This document shows, one piece after another, positions 9,347 to 17,941 of a DNA stretch of 64,000 nucleotides. Below the pieces are notes generated by a model, which was not told the DNA's origin, ran no database searches, and saw only the letters and a program-made list of their open reading frames with translations. The position numbers and the translations under genes were made by a program. This stretch comes from Chitinophagaceae bacterium (GTDB lineage Bacteria; Bacteroidota; Bacteroidia; Chitinophagales; Chitinophagaceae): the NCBI GenBank assembly GCA_947455215.1, contig CANGNA010000009.1, positions 23,320-87,319 on the forward strand. The letters run 5' to 3'. How positions within the stretch are numbered: the first letter of the stretch is position 1; every line of letters begins with the position of its first letter.

Positions 9347-9616
9347 ATGGCTAAAGAATCAGTAAAAGCCCGTCAGCGTAAGCGTGAGAAAATGGTTGCT
9401 AAGTTTGCCGCTAAGCGTGCCACTCTTAAAGCAGAAGGTAACTGGGAAGCTCTGGATGCACTTCCAAAGAATTCATCAGCGGTCCGCTTGAAGAACAGGT
9501 GCCAGATCACAGGTCGTCCTCGTGGTTATATGAGGCACTTCGGCATCTGCCGTAACATTTTCCGCGACATGGCGCTCGATGGTAAAATACCAGGCGTAAG
9601 GAAAGCAAGCTGGTAA
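9347..9616 (+). CDS. rpsN: 30S ribosomal protein S14 (zinc-free type)
   Basis: 89 residues. The C-terminal region reads [18 protein letters not shown] with no CxxC pairs, so this is the zinc-independent C-minus form, of the short 89-residue kind. It packs in the 30S head with S3 and S10. Preceded by an A-rich leader and a 101-base spacer. Confidence 0.99.
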   Translation: MAKESVKARQRKREKMVAKFAAKRATLKAEGNWEALDALPKNSSAVRLKNRCQITGRPRGYMRHFGICRNIFRDMALDGKIPGVRKASW

Positions 9617-9719
9617 ACCCCTGTTCTGCTCATAGGGTAGAAGAAGGAAACAAGTTTCAAGGTCAGCATACGATTTGCTGAAACCCGTAACAATTATTTT
9701 ACAAAATCTAAAATTAAAA

Positions 9720-10118
9720 ATGGTAACAGATCCAATAGCAGATTTATTGACCCGTATCCGTAACGCTCAGATGGCCCGTCATCGCATCGTTGAAATCCCG
9801 GCATCTAACGTTAAGAAGCGCATCACCGAAATACTTTACGAAAAAGGTTATATCCTGAAGTACAAGTTCGAAGAAGATAACAAACAGGGTCTCATCAAAA
9901 TAGCCCTTAAGTACGATCCGCAAACAAAAGAGCCTGCTATCAAGTCTCTGGAGCGTATCAGCCGTCCGGGTCTTCGTCAGTACGCTAAGCCTGCAGATAT
10001 CCGTCGCGTTCAGAATGGCCTCGGTATCTCTATCATCTCTACTTCTAAGGGTTTGATGACCGATAAGGAAGCACGCACGCAGAATGTAGGTGGTGAAGTA
10101 ATGTGCAACATATACTAA
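9720..10118 (+). CDS. rpsH: 30S ribosomal protein S8
   Basis: 132 residues from ATG at 9720 (MVTDPIADLLTRIRNAQ). An upstream in-frame start at 9675 would add 15 residues not found in the family. The C-terminal half has the GISIISTSKGLMTDKEAR motif. In E. coli S8 represses the spc operon by binding an RNA near rplE; no equivalent site was recognised here. Confidence 0.99.
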   Translation: MVTDPIADLLTRIRNAQMARHRIVEIPASNVKKRITEILYEKGYILKYKFEEDNKQGLIKIALKYDPQTKEPAIKSLERISRPGLRQYAKPADIRRVQNGLGISIISTSKGLMTDKEARTQNVGGEVMCNIY

Positions 10119-10124
10119 GCATCG

Positions 10125-10150
10125 TTTCCGGGTGGACAACCACCCGGAAA
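10125..10150 (+). other. Perfect hairpin after rpsH
   Basis: An 11-base-pair perfect stem, arms 10125-10135 (TTTCCGGGTGG) and 10140-10150, with an ACAA loop and no U-tract. It occupies the rpsH-rplF spacer. Confidence 0.6.
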
Positions 10151-10237
10151 TAATATATAAAAGAGAAAGCTGACAATATAAGTTCTCTATACGGTAACTG
10201 AAAACAGCAATTAGTTCAATTTTTTATTTTTTATTTT

Positions 10238-10792
10238 ATGTCTCGTATAGGTAAAAAGCCTGTAGTTCTTGCAAACGGTGTTACTGCTACTGTAAATGCA
10301 GCTAACGAACTGACCGTAAAAGGCCCTAAGGGCGAATTGAAGCAAGCCATCGACCGTGATATCACTATCAAGGTAGAGAATGGTGAGCTTGTTGTTGAAC
10401 GTCCTACTGACCAGATCCGCCACCGCGCGCTGCATGGTCTGTACCGCTCACTGATAGCTAACATGGTAACTGGTGTTACCACTGGCTTTAAGAAAGAGCT
10501 GGAACTGGTAGGTGTGGGTTATCGTGCTGCTGTTAACGGCCAGCAGATAGACCTGGCACTGGGTTTCTCTCACAACATTATCATGGATCTGCCTAAAGAG
10601 ATCAAGGCTAACGCAATAGCTGAAAAAGGCCAGAATCCAAGGATCATCCTCGAATCAATAGATAAGCAATTGCTCGGCCAGGTAGCTGCAAAGCTCCGCA
10701 GCCTGCGTAAGCCTGAACCATACAAAGGTAAGGGTGTTCGTTACTCTGATGAGATCGTACGTCGCAAGGCAGGTAAATCAGCCGGTAAATAA
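10238..10792 (+). CDS. rplF: 50S ribosomal protein L6
   Basis: 184 residues, two L6 domains. N-terminal MSRIGKKPVVLANGV and C-terminal RSLRKPEPYKGKGVRYSDE, the L6 signature. It lies near the sarcin-ricin loop and factor-binding site. Confidence 0.99.
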   Translation: MSRIGKKPVVLANGVTATVNAANELTVKGPKGELKQAIDRDITIKVENGELVVERPTDQIRHRALHGLYRSLIANMVTGVTTGFKKELELVGVGYRAAVNGQQIDLALGFSHNIIMDLPKEIKANAIAEKGQNPRIILESIDKQLLGQVAAKLRSLRKPEPYKGKGVRYSDEIVRRKAGKSAGK

Positions 10793-10809
10793 TAAAGGCT
10801 TACACAGTA

Positions 10810-10843
10810 AGATAAACAAGTTGCGCGAGCAACTTGTTTATCT
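10810..10843 (+). other. 15-bp perfect hairpin with GCGA tetraloop
   Basis: Arms 10810-10824 and 10829-10843 are perfectly complementary and closed by GCGA, a GNRA tetraloop. Weaker complementarity extends outward (GCTTAC, GTAAGC). No U-tract follows, so RNA processing, mRNA stability or protein binding is more likely than termination. It sits between rplF and rplR. Confidence 0.65.
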
Positions 10844-10930
10844 GCTGAAAGCTTACTTGAATAACAAACTTAGTTTAATCTCCGGCAGCCATCCTTATAC
10901 AACAGGATGAGCCCGTAAAAACAAGATAAT

Positions 10931-11290
10931 ATGTCTTTAGATGCAAAAGTAGTTCGCCGTCAGAAACTCCGCTGGCGTATTCGTGCCAAAGTTTCTGGCA
11001 CAGCACAGATGCCCAGGCTGTCTGTATTCCGCAGCAATAGTGATATTTATGCTCAGCTGATAGACGATAGGACCGGTACTACGCTGGCTTCTGCCAACAG
11101 CCGCCAGAAGGATATCGCTGCAGCAAGCGGTACTAAATCTGAAAAGTCTGTAATGGTTGGTAAGGCTATCGCCCAGAAAGCTATAGCACTCGGTCTTACA
11201 GCTTGCGTTTTCGATCGCGGTGGTTATTTATATCATGGCCGTGTTAAGTCTGTAGCAGACGGTGCACGCGAAGGTGGCCTTAAATTCTAA
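10931..11290 (+). CDS. rplR: 50S ribosomal protein L18
   Basis: 119 residues. [20 protein letters not shown], then [18 protein letters not shown], and the C-terminal [21 protein letters not shown]. It binds 5S rRNA together with L5. A 138-base spacer with a perfect hairpin precedes it. Confidence 0.99.
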   Translation: MSLDAKVVRRQKLRWRIRAKVSGTAQMPRLSVFRSNSDIYAQLIDDRTGTTLASANSRQKDIAAASGTKSEKSVMVGKAIAQKAIALGLTACVFDRGGYLYHGRVKSVADGAREGGLKF

Positions 11291-11340
11291 TTATTAATCA
11301 GCAAATTTCGGATCGGCACTCGGCTGGTTCACATTATAAT

Positions 11341-11856
11341 ATGAAAGCAAACATAAATCGCATTAAAGGGGGAGACCTCGAATTGACTGAAAAGGTAGTA
11401 GCTATCAACCGTGTGGTTAAGACTACAAAGGGTGGCCGCGCTTTCAGCTTTTCAGCTCTTGTGGTTGTAGGTAATGGCAACGGCGTTGTTGGTCATGGCC
11501 TGGGTAAAGCAAAAGAAGTTCAGGAAGCTATCACAAAGGGTATCGATGATGCTAAGAAGAACCTGATCAAGGTTCCTGTTATGCACGGTACTATTCCTCA
11601 CGAGCAGTTTGCTAAGGAAGGTGCAGCTAAGGTGTTGATAAAGCCAGCAGCACATGGTACTGGTGTTATCGCAGGTGGTAGCATGCGTGCTGTACTTGAG
11701 GCCGCCGGAGTTACCGACATCCTGTCTAAGTCTTTGGGTTCTGCAAATCCGCATAACGTGGTTAAGGCTACATTCACTGCCCTGGCTATGCTTCGCGAGC
11801 CAATACAGGTAGCTAAAGACCGTAACATTAACCTGAAGAAAGTATTCAACGGTTAA
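11341..11856 (+). CDS. rpsE: 30S ribosomal protein S5
   Basis: 171 residues. Double-stranded-RNA-binding-like N-terminal domain with [20 protein letters not shown] and [13 protein letters not shown]. The C-terminal domain includes [19 protein letters not shown]. It contributes to decoding fidelity and mRNA helicase activity with S3 and S4. Confidence 0.99.
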   Translation: MKANINRIKGGDLELTEKVVAINRVVKTTKGGRAFSFSALVVVGNGNGVVGHGLGKAKEVQEAITKGIDDAKKNLIKVPVMHGTIPHEQFAKEGAAKVLIKPAAHGTGVIAGGSMRAVLEAAGVTDILSKSLGSANPHNVVKATFTALAMLREPIQVAKDRNINLKKVFNG

Positions 11857-11905
11857 TACCTGCGAACTTTTGAATTATTACTTTAATTTTTTTAGTTTTT
11901 TAGAT

Positions 11906-12085
11906 ATGTCTAAGATAAAGATCACTCAGGTAAAAAGCGGCATCGATCGCATGGAGCGCCAGAAGCGCACGCTGAAGGCTCTTGGCCTGCGTAAAATGCA
12001 CCATTCTGTAGAAGTAGAAGGTACTCCGCAGATCATGGGTATGGTTAAGGCTGTACACCACCTGGTTAAGGTAGAACAAGCATAA
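11906..12085 (+). CDS. rpmD: 50S ribosomal protein L30
   Basis: 59 residues from ATG at 11906 (MSKIKITQVKSGIDR). The longer frame from 11870 begins in an AT-rich spacer and is not family-like. It has the RTLKALGLRKMHHSVE core. Small peripheral 50S protein. The spacer before rplO contains a bulged hairpin (arms around 12103-12112 and 12122-12129). Confidence 0.98.
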   Translation: MSKIKITQVKSGIDRMERQKRTLKALGLRKMHHSVEVEGTPQIMGMVKAVHHLVKVEQA

Positions 12086-12147
12086 TAATTTATTTAACTG
12101 ATTTGCGAGCGGTTTTACATTCCGCGCAAGTTTAAAAATCGTAAACA

Positions 12148-12594
12148 ATGCAACTGCATAATTTAAAGCCTGCCGAAGGTTCGGTAAAGAAAGTAAAACG
12201 TATTGGTCGTGGTGAAGGTAGTGGCCATGGTGGCACATCTACTCGTGGTAACAAGGGTCAGCAGGGCCGTACTGGTTACCAGGCTAAGAAAGGTCACGAA
12301 GGTGGCCAGATGCCTATCCAGCGCCGTATGCCTAAGCGTGGTTTCAAAAACCCGTTCCGTGTTGACTATAAGGTGTTCAACCTCGGTCAGATCGACTTCT
12401 TTATTGAGAAATATAACATCACTGAGTTCACTCCTGAGGTGTTGTACATCAACGGTCTCATCAACCGTACCGATATGATCAAGATCCTCGGTAATGGTGA
12501 AGTTAAGGCTAACATTACTTTCAAAGTAAGCAAGATCAGCGCTAAAGCAAAAGAAGCTCTGCTCGCAGCAGGTGCCACTGTAGAGTTGATATAA
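12148..12594 (+). CDS. rplO: 50S ribosomal protein L15
   Basis: 148 residues. Glycine-rich N-terminal extension (GRGEGSGHGGTSTRGNKGQ, then KKGHEGGQMPIQRRMPKRGF), with the C-terminal globular SKISAKAKEALLAAGATVELI. A late 50S assembly protein. A clear hairpin plus T-run lies directly after its stop, before secY. Confidence 0.99.
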   Translation: MQLHNLKPAEGSVKKVKRIGRGEGSGHGGTSTRGNKGQQGRTGYQAKKGHEGGQMPIQRRMPKRGFKNPFRVDYKVFNLGQIDFFIEKYNITEFTPEVLYINGLINRTDMIKILGNGEVKANITFKVSKISAKAKEALLAAGATVELI

Positions 12595-12609
12595 ATAACA
12601 TTTAAACTA

Positions 12610-12640
12610 AGGCGCATTTTTGGATAAGTGCGCCTTTTTT
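12610..12640 (+). terminator. Attenuating terminator between rplO and secY
   Basis: AGGCGCA (12610-12616) pairs with TGCGCCT (12629-12635), loop of 12, followed by T6. Good intrinsic-terminator form, 39 bases ahead of secY. secY lacks an obvious own promoter, so partial read-through lowering secY relative to ribosomal proteins is the simplest reading. Confidence 0.7.
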
Positions 12641-12679
12641 CGTTTATTCGCATTTCATTTTTGATTAACAATAGTTACT

Positions 12680-14071
12680 GTGAAGAAATTAGTAGATAAG
12701 CTTAAGAATATCTGGAGTATTGACGAGCTTCGCAAACGTATAGTCTATACCATTTTGTTGGTATTGGTATATCGTATTGGCTGCCTGATCACGCTCCCGG
12801 GTATCAACCCTACGATGATCGACGAGTCAGGTAATGCTGGTGGTGGACTCTTAGGTATACTCAATATGTTCGCTGGTGGCGCCTTCAACAGGGCCTCTAT
12901 TTTTGCATTGGGTGTTATGCCGTACATCTCCGCGTCTATCTTTATGCAACTTGCCGGTATCGTTATACCCCAGGTAGCTAAGATGCAGCGCGAAGACAGC
13001 GGCCGCCGCAAGATCAACCAATGGACACGTTACCTCACAGTTGGTGTTACAGCGCTCCAGGCAAGTGCTTACGTTACTTATCTGCTCAACACCCAGCCTT
13101 ATGCTGGTGCTATAGCTGCTAACTACAGCGGTTTTGTTTTCTGGTTGTCTACTGTTGTTATTCTTACTGCAGGTACATTGTTCGTAATGTGGATGGGCGA
13201 AAAGATCACTGATCGTGGTATTGGTAACGGTACGTCCCTCATCATCATGGTAGGTATCCTTGCTCGTTTCCCTAATGCTATTGCCCAGGAATTTACCGAC
13301 AAAACTGCAAGTGGTGCAGGTGCAGGTGGTTTACTTGTATTGCTTATCGAAATAGCTGTGTTCATCGCTGTTGTAGTTGGTCTTATCCTTCTTACACAGG
13401 GTGTTCGTAAGATACCGCTGAACTACGCCCGTCGTATCATTGGTAGCTCAAACGCTGCTAACGAAGTAAGTGGCAGCCGCGACTTCATTCCGCTGAAAGT
13501 TAACTCTGCAGGTGTTATGCCTATCATCTTTGCCCAGGCAATGATGTTCATACCTACTGTGTTCCGTGGTTATGCAACCAGCGAAACTGCTTCAGGTTTC
13601 ATCAACGCACTGTCTGATAACCACTCCCTGTGGTACAACCTCATCTACTCTGTAATGGTGATCGCCTTTACCTATTTCTACACGGCGTTGATCTTCAACC
13701 CAACAGAAATGGCCGATAACCTGAAACGTAACAACAGCTTCATACCGGGTGTTAAGCCGGGCGAAGACACTGCTAACTACATCGCTACTATCATGGACCG
13801 TATCACTCTTCCGGGTGCTGTGTTCCTGGCGGTTGCAGGTATACTACCTGGTATAGCTTCAGCAGTAGGTGTTACCAGCGGTTTTTCTTATTTCTTCGGT
13901 GGTACTTCAATGCTCATAGGCGTAGGTGTTATCCTTGATACACTTCAGCAGGTAGAAAGCTATTTGCTGATGAACCACTACGACGGTCTGATGAAGACCG
14001 GCCGTATCACTGGTCGTAATACGATCGGTAATACATCGGCTCCATCTTCAGCAAAAGGTATATCTGCCTAA
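12680..14071 (+). CDS. secY: Protein translocase subunit SecY
   Basis: 463 residues, the inner-membrane channel of the Sec system (partners SecE, SecG, SecA). It starts with GTG (VKKLVDKLKNIWSIDELRKRI). About ten hydrophobic segments are visible. Conserved loops include GIGNGTSLIIMVGI and the cytosolic FNPTEMADNLKRNNSFIPGVKPGEDT that contacts the ribosome and SecA. Transcription probably continues from the spc genes through the upstream attenuator and ends at the strong terminator at 14084. Confidence 0.99.
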   Translation: MKKLVDKLKNIWSIDELRKRIVYTILLVLVYRIGCLITLPGINPTMIDESGNAGGGLLGILNMFAGGAFNRASIFALGVMPYISASIFMQLAGIVIPQVAKMQREDSGRRKINQWTRYLTVGVTALQASAYVTYLLNTQPYAGAIAANYSGFVFWLSTVVILTAGTLFVMWMGEKITDRGIGNGTSLIIMVGILARFPNAIAQEFTDKTASGAGAGGLLVLLIEIAVFIAVVVGLILLTQGVRKIPLNYARRIIGSSNAANEVSGSRDFIPLKVNSAGVMPIIFAQAMMFIPTVFRGYATSETASGFINALSDNHSLWYNLIYSVMVIAFTYFYTALIFNPTEMADNLKRNNSFIPGVKPGEDTANYIATIMDRITLPGAVFLAVAGILPGIASAVGVTSGFSYFFGGTSMLIGVGVILDTLQQVESYLLMNHYDGLMKTGRITGRNTIGNTSAPSSAKGISA

Positions 14072-14083
14072 TAAATAATTTTG

Positions 14084-14121
14084 TCTGCTATGGTATTTAG
14101 TTACCATAGCAGATTTTTTTT
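14084..14121 (+). terminator. Strong intrinsic terminator after secY
   Basis: A 12-base-pair perfect stem, arms 14084-14095 and 14102-14113, 6-base loop, followed by T8. It separates secY from map, so map probably needs its own promoter or read-through. Confidence 0.85.
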
Positions 14122-14142
14122 ACTATTTTATATTTTAAATTA

Positions 14143-14964
14143 ATGGTATATATCAGGAGTAATGAGGAGATCGAGATCATCCGCAAAAGTGCTCTAATGG
14201 TTTCTGCCACCTTAACAGAGGTGGCTAAATTTTTAAAGCCGGGTATCACTACACTGTCTATCGATAAGATGGCGGAAGCATTTATTAGGGATAACGGCGG
14301 TGTGCCATCCTTTAAAGGATACGGTGGCTTTCCTTACTCGCTCTGTATATCTGTAAACGAAGTGGTGGTACACGGCATGCCGGGTAGCCATGTGTTGAAG
14401 GATGGTGATATCATATCGGTAGACTGCGGCGTATTCATGAACAACTACCATGGCGATTCCGCCTACACATTTGCTGTAGGAGAGGTTAAACCTGAGGTGC
14501 TTAAACTGTTGCGCGATACCAAAGAGTCGTTGTACAGGGGCATTGCCCAGGCGCATGATGGCAACCGAATTGGGGATATATCCTTCGCTGTGGAGGATTT
14601 TACAGCTCGTCAGAATGGCTATGGTGTAGTGCGTGAGCTGGTAGGGCATGGCGTAGGCCGTAAGCTGCATGAAGATCCGCAGGTGCCAAATTTTGGTCGT
14701 AAGGGTGATGGTAAGAAGATACGCGCAGGCCAGGTTTTGGCTATAGAACCAATGATCAATCTTGGAGTAAAAGAAGTATATACACTCAGCGATAAGTGGA
14801 CAGTAGTGACAAAAGATGGGAAACCTTCTGCCCACTTTGAGCATACTACGGCGGTACGCAAAGATAAAGGCGAGCCACTATCAAGTTTTGCTCCTATAGA
14901 GGCCGCAGAAAAGGCCAATGCTGAACTGAACTCAGCACATTACGAAGCTGCAATGGCGCACTAA
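14143..14964 (+). CDS. map: Methionine aminopeptidase, type I
   Basis: 273 residues. It removes the initiator methionine. Metal ligands are visible: aspartates in VDCGVFMNNYHGDSAY, histidine in GHGVGRKLHEDP, and glutamates in LAIEPMINLG and HFEHTTAV. Family length is about 250-265; the extra residues are an alanine/glutamate-rich C-terminal tail (about residues 248-273). In most genomes with this order infA, rpmJ and the rpoA genes follow. Here unrelated genes on the opposite strand follow, so the cluster ends with map. Confidence 0.98.
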   Translation: MVYIRSNEEIEIIRKSALMVSATLTEVAKFLKPGITTLSIDKMAEAFIRDNGGVPSFKGYGGFPYSLCISVNEVVVHGMPGSHVLKDGDIISVDCGVFMNNYHGDSAYTFAVGEVKPEVLKLLRDTKESLYRGIAQAHDGNRIGDISFAVEDFTARQNGYGVVRELVGHGVGRKLHEDPQVPNFGRKGDGKKIRAGQVLAIEPMINLGVKEVYTLSDKWTVVTKDGKPSAHFEHTTAVRKDKGEPLSSFAPIEAAEKANAELNSAHYEAAMAH

Positions 14965-15014
14965 AATTATTTGAAATTGTATAAACCGTTATCTCGGCAG
15001 AGGTAGCCGTTTAT

Positions 15015-15236
15015 TTATGCACTCAAGCGTCGGTCTCTCCGTAGTGCGTTGACTAATAGCGCCATCGCTGAAGCACCAATAGCTAACGCAGTAACTATAT
15101 ACGGTTTCTCGGTTGTGGTAGTATTAACACCCATAAGTATGGTGGCCAGGCTGGCTATCAATAATACCACACCTGTAAGTGTAGATAGAAATACGCTGTT
15201 GTCTATTGGTTTTCTTGGCTCCATGGCATTTATCAT
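15015..15236 (-). CDS. Small two-helix membrane protein
   Basis: 73 residues with two hydrophobic segments (about residues 16-36 and 47-63) and an arginine-rich C-terminus (LRRDRR), which by the positive-inside rule should face the cytoplasm. Starts are possible at 15236 or at the second methionine, 15224 (MEPRKPID). I do not recognise a family. An overlapping plus-strand frame (15049-15291) is less convincing because it lacks flanking charges. Confidence 0.5.
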   Translation of the reverse strand: MINAMEPRKPIDNSVFLSTLTGVVLLIASLATILMGVNTTTTEKPYIVTALAIGASAMALLVNALRRDRRLSA

Positions 15237-15349
15237 TTTGTTGCTTTTTGACGTAAAAATACCATGCCCGTTTAATCAGGATAAGTATTGATCGGTAAAT
15301 AGCTTTGTTAAAAAGGTAAGTGCCGTTTTCTCGCAGTTGGGTGTGGGTG

Positions 15350-15772
15350 TTAAAACATGTTCTTATCCGCGCCTGAGCCTACATACATATAGAGGTACGT
15401 CATTCGCGACATCCGCATCAACCATGGCTGTAACAGCGTAACAACCAATATGCTTGATACAAGGTACCATTCAACGCTGTTGTTCTCGTACCAGTTTTCG
15501 TTAGGGTTCTTTTTCAGATATAGATAGAGAGGGCAATACCACACAATATTCAGTAGGAATACCAGCATCGTAAGGGCATAGTTCATACCGGCCCCGTTGT
15601 TTTTTTCAGAGATCAGTTTTTGCTCGCATACGGGGCAGTGTTCTTTTAACTCTGTTATCTGCCCGAGTGGGAATATACTCTTATTCTTAAACACAAAACC
15701 TTTCCTGCAATTAGGGCATTTCATACCCAGTAATCCGGCCACTGCCGATGGTTTTTTGCCTGTGTTTTCCAT
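15350..15772 (-). CDS. DUF983 family membrane protein
   Basis: 140 residues from ATG at 15772 (MENTGKKPSAVAGLLG). Upstream in-frame methionines run through the divergent promoter region and are rejected. It has the DUF983 pattern of an N-terminal zinc ribbon with two CxxC pairs (KCPNCRKGFVF and HCPVCEQKL) followed by two membrane helices and a basic C-terminus. Function is unknown; the family is common in Bacteroidota and Alphaproteobacteria. Divergent from the acidic small protein at 15846, with a 73-base shared promoter region. Confidence 0.8.
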   Translation of the reverse strand: MENTGKKPSAVAGLLGMKCPNCRKGFVFKNKSIFPLGQITELKEHCPVCEQKLISEKNNGAGMNYALTMLVFLLNIVWYCPLYLYLKKNPNENWYENNSVEWYLVSSILVVTLLQPWLMRMSRMTYLYMYVGSGADKNMF

Positions 15773-15845
15773 GGTTGCAAAAATACCAATATTATTTAAG
15801 CTATTGATGGCATCATTTTCTTGCAATTCCGTTGAAACTAAAAGA

Positions 15846-16070
15846 ATGGCTATGTTTGAAAATAAGGATACCGAAGAGGCATTGAATGGTAAATACAGTA
15901 ATGCTACAGACCGTTCGGGGAACGATAAGAATGAAGAAAAAGAGGATGCTACTGATGCAGAGGAAAAGGAACAACAGGCCGAAGACCACGCGTTCAAAAA
16001 AGAACTTGATACCAACTTTCCACTGTCCGGCGGAGGAACAGATCCATTTTTTACTAATGAAGAAGCATAA
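15846..16070 (+). CDS. Small acidic protein, unknown function
   Basis: 74 residues from ATG at 15846 (MAMFENKDTEEALNG), a second ATG at 15852 also being possible. The middle is very rich in E, K and D and probably disordered. The C-terminus, with FPLSGGGTDPFFTNEE, looks motif-like. A bidirectional hairpin begins at the base after the stop. I do not recognise a named family. Confidence 0.55.
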   Translation: MAMFENKDTEEALNGKYSNATDRSGNDKNEEKEDATDAEEKEQQAEDHAFKKELDTNFPLSGGGTDPFFTNEEA

Positions 16071-16092
16071 AAAAGCGGGCTAGCCCGCTTTT
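16071..16092. terminator. Bidirectional terminator
   Basis: Nearly perfect palindrome, AAAAGCGGG and CCCGCTTTT around CTAG. The A-run on one side and T-run on the other serve the gene ending at 16070 on plus and the one ending at 16096 on minus. Confidence 0.75.
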
Positions 16093-16095
16093 CTC

Positions 16096-16911
16096 TTAAA
16101 ATATATTGAACAAAAGATGCTCTACCCGAACCAGTAGTCCATTTGGAGCCGTTCGCTGCATCGTGCTATATAACTCTTGCCTGTAGCCAATGTCTATCCG
16201 CGTCTGGCTGTTGAATATGAACTGTACCGATGGTGCGATATCAATAAAACGCTTTCCATTCTGCGGCAGCAGCTGGCTCATCGCCTCGACCATTACATTG
16301 ATATTGGTTTGTTTATATCCTTTATAATGCACAGGATAGAATAGATGCCCCGACGAGAAATTGAAGTTCAAAGCCTTATCTGCAAGGTTGGCAGGTAGTT
16401 CATTGCCGCCGTAGTTATTATAGTCATGCTCGTAGTAAGCAGTGAGCGATAATGCTGTTTTATGCAGTAACTGCGTGCTTATCAATCCCAGTTGATAGCC
16501 GGTATTGTGGGCATTGGTTTGTATCTCCTCCTGGTGTATATCGCTGTTGTTCATACTGCCGCGGGCAAAAACAGCCATACGGAAATGGTGATACATTTTG
16601 TCGTGCGTATAAATGCGATACTTGGCATACAGTCCACCACCTTCCGCCTTCAGACTCTGTGTCCTGTTGCTGATGAACGCCTCGGCATGTAGCATCAGGT
16701 TGTGATTAACACCAACCATTATTTCCGGCAGCAAGTGGTAATTGATATTGTTGGTGCCGGTCTCGCCCATTATCCAGTTAGTAATACGTATGCCGGCCGA
16801 ACGGGCAGGCATATTACTGGCGGGTTCGTTATACACAAACAGTTCCTGCGCCTGGCCGTGTACCGACAGCAATGCCAGCAGAGCGACACCTGCTATTTTA
16901 CATCGTAACAT
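16096..16911 (-). CDS. Exported outer-membrane beta-barrel-like protein, last gene of copper operon
   Basis: 271 residues with a signal peptide (MLRCKIAGVALLALLSVHGQAQ, cut predicted after AQA). The rest alternates polar and hydrophobic residues with many aromatics and ends in LLFNIF, a terminal aromatic residue as in outer-membrane barrels. I recognise no named domain. The start overlaps the end of the HMA gene upstream by 14 bases, so the two are probably translationally coupled. Position in the operon suggests a role in metal export or sensing at the outer membrane; this is inference. It could instead be a general OM protein of unknown substrate. Confidence 0.65.
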   Translation of the reverse strand: MLRCKIAGVALLALLSVHGQAQELFVYNEPASNMPARSAGIRITNWIMGETGTNNINYHLLPEIMVGVNHNLMLHAEAFISNRTQSLKAEGGGLYAKYRIYTHDKMYHHFRMAVFARGSMNNSDIHQEEIQTNAHNTGYQLGLISTQLLHKTALSLTAYYEHDYNNYGGNELPANLADKALNFNFSSGHLFYPVHYKGYKQTNINVMVEAMSQLLPQNGKRFIDIAPSVQFIFNSQTRIDIGYRQELYSTMQRTAPNGLLVRVEHLLFNIF

Positions 16912-17437
16912 GGTATACTCGTTTTGCGGCGCCTTTACCTCCCGGGCAGCAACTGCCCATTACGCCCGTTTCGAAACATGCCATGCTGGTGAATTTTTTA
17001 TACTTCTTATGTTCCGCGGAGGTAACATAGTTCTTGTCTATCAGGCGCACTGTTTTATCTCCCTGTAGTGTTTGTTTGGTCACATTCAGGAAATGAAAAG
17101 TATTGCCATCCACGGTTACATGCGCATCATTAAACACCTCAGCATTGTTGAACGTCATAGTTACCTGCAGATCTGCTACTGCAAATCCTGCATCGGTTAC
17201 CGCTTTTTTAACGTCATCCAATATTATCTTTTCGCCTTCTTTGAATTGTAGTGTGTAGGTCGATTTTTCTACATCTACATCTATGTTCTTGATGAATGCT
17301 ATTTTAGACAGCGACTTGAAGATGGCTTTACTGCACATACTGCACGTAAGGCCACTGGCCGTAAGCGTGGCCGATTTTATTTGTGCCATAGCTGTTGCGC
17401 TGAGCAATAGCATGGCTACTACCATTATCTTTTTCAT
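16898..17437 (-). CDS. Exported HMA-domain protein
   Basis: About 179 residues from ATG at 17437 (MKKIMVVAMLLLSATAMAQ), giving a clean signal peptide; 17446 is an alternative start. An HMA metal-binding fold with GLTCSMCSKAI (CxxC) covers residues about 20-90. A second part contains VTVDGNTFHFLNV, and a cysteine-rich C-terminus carries CFETGVMGSCCPGGKG. This is a periplasmic metallochaperone-like protein similar in layout to MerP with an added C-terminal cysteine site. Copper is the likely metal because copA is in the same operon. Ends inside the start of the barrel-like gene. Confidence 0.8.
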   Translation of the reverse strand: MKKIMVVAMLLLSATAMAQIKSATLTASGLTCSMCSKAIFKSLSKIAFIKNIDVDVEKSTYTLQFKEGEKIILDDVKKAVTDAGFAVADLQVTMTFNNAEVFNDAHVTVDGNTFHFLNVTKQTLQGDKTVRLIDKNYVTSAEHKKYKKFTSMACFETGVMGSCCPGGKGAAKRVYHVTM

Positions 17438-17496
17438 TGGTATCAATATTGTTGAAATACCGGGGCAAAATATTTCGCCCCGGTATGGTGAGTCAA

Positions 17497-17835
17497 TTAT
17501 TTTGCGCGCTTGTTGTCGTACTGGCAGCAGCTGTGCAGATTCTTGTAGGCTTTCATGTCGCCTGTATACTTCTCGGTGTCGTAGCCGCTGGCTGCTACGC
17601 TCTTCTGTATGGCGTCGTTGCTGGTTTTGGCATCGTCGTAGGTTACTACCAGCACTTTAGTGTCTTCGTCCCATTTGGCTTCAGTAGCGCCTGCTTTTTT
17701 AGCAGCCTTTTCTATTGTCTTCTCGCACTGGCCGCAATTGCCCGATACCTTGATGTTTTCTGTCTTAGATGCTGCAAATGAAGAGATACCTGCACACATG
17801 AATATAGCAGTAGCTATTGCTTTAATAGTTGTCAT
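17497..17835 (-). CDS. Exported HMA-domain metal-binding protein
   Basis: 112 residues. Signal peptide MTTIKAIATAIFMCAGISSFAA, then a single HMA fold with the site GNCGQCEKTIEKAA (CxxC in the usual GMTCxxC place). A C-terminal CC pair lies in LHSCCQYDNK. Probably a periplasmic copper-binding chaperone. It lies between the HYC_CC_PP gene and the other HMA gene in the minus-strand run. Confidence 0.85.
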   Translation of the reverse strand: MTTIKAIATAIFMCAGISSFAASKTENIKVSGNCGQCEKTIEKAAKKAGATEAKWDEDTKVLVVTYDDAKTSNDAIQKSVAASGYDTEKYTGDMKAYKNLHSCCQYDNKRAK

Positions 17836-17941
17836 TTTGTTACTGTTTTTTTGTTGATTGAAATATGATACGTTGCGGAAAGCTCCGCCAAATTATGGCG
17901 CTATACGCCGGGGGTAATACAAGGCATAAGCCTTATGGGTA

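Noticed and set aside
15049..15291. 80-codon plus-strand frame overlapping the small membrane gene
   Set aside because: Its hydrophobicity mirrors the minus-strand gene, and it lacks the charged flanks seen in the minus-strand product.
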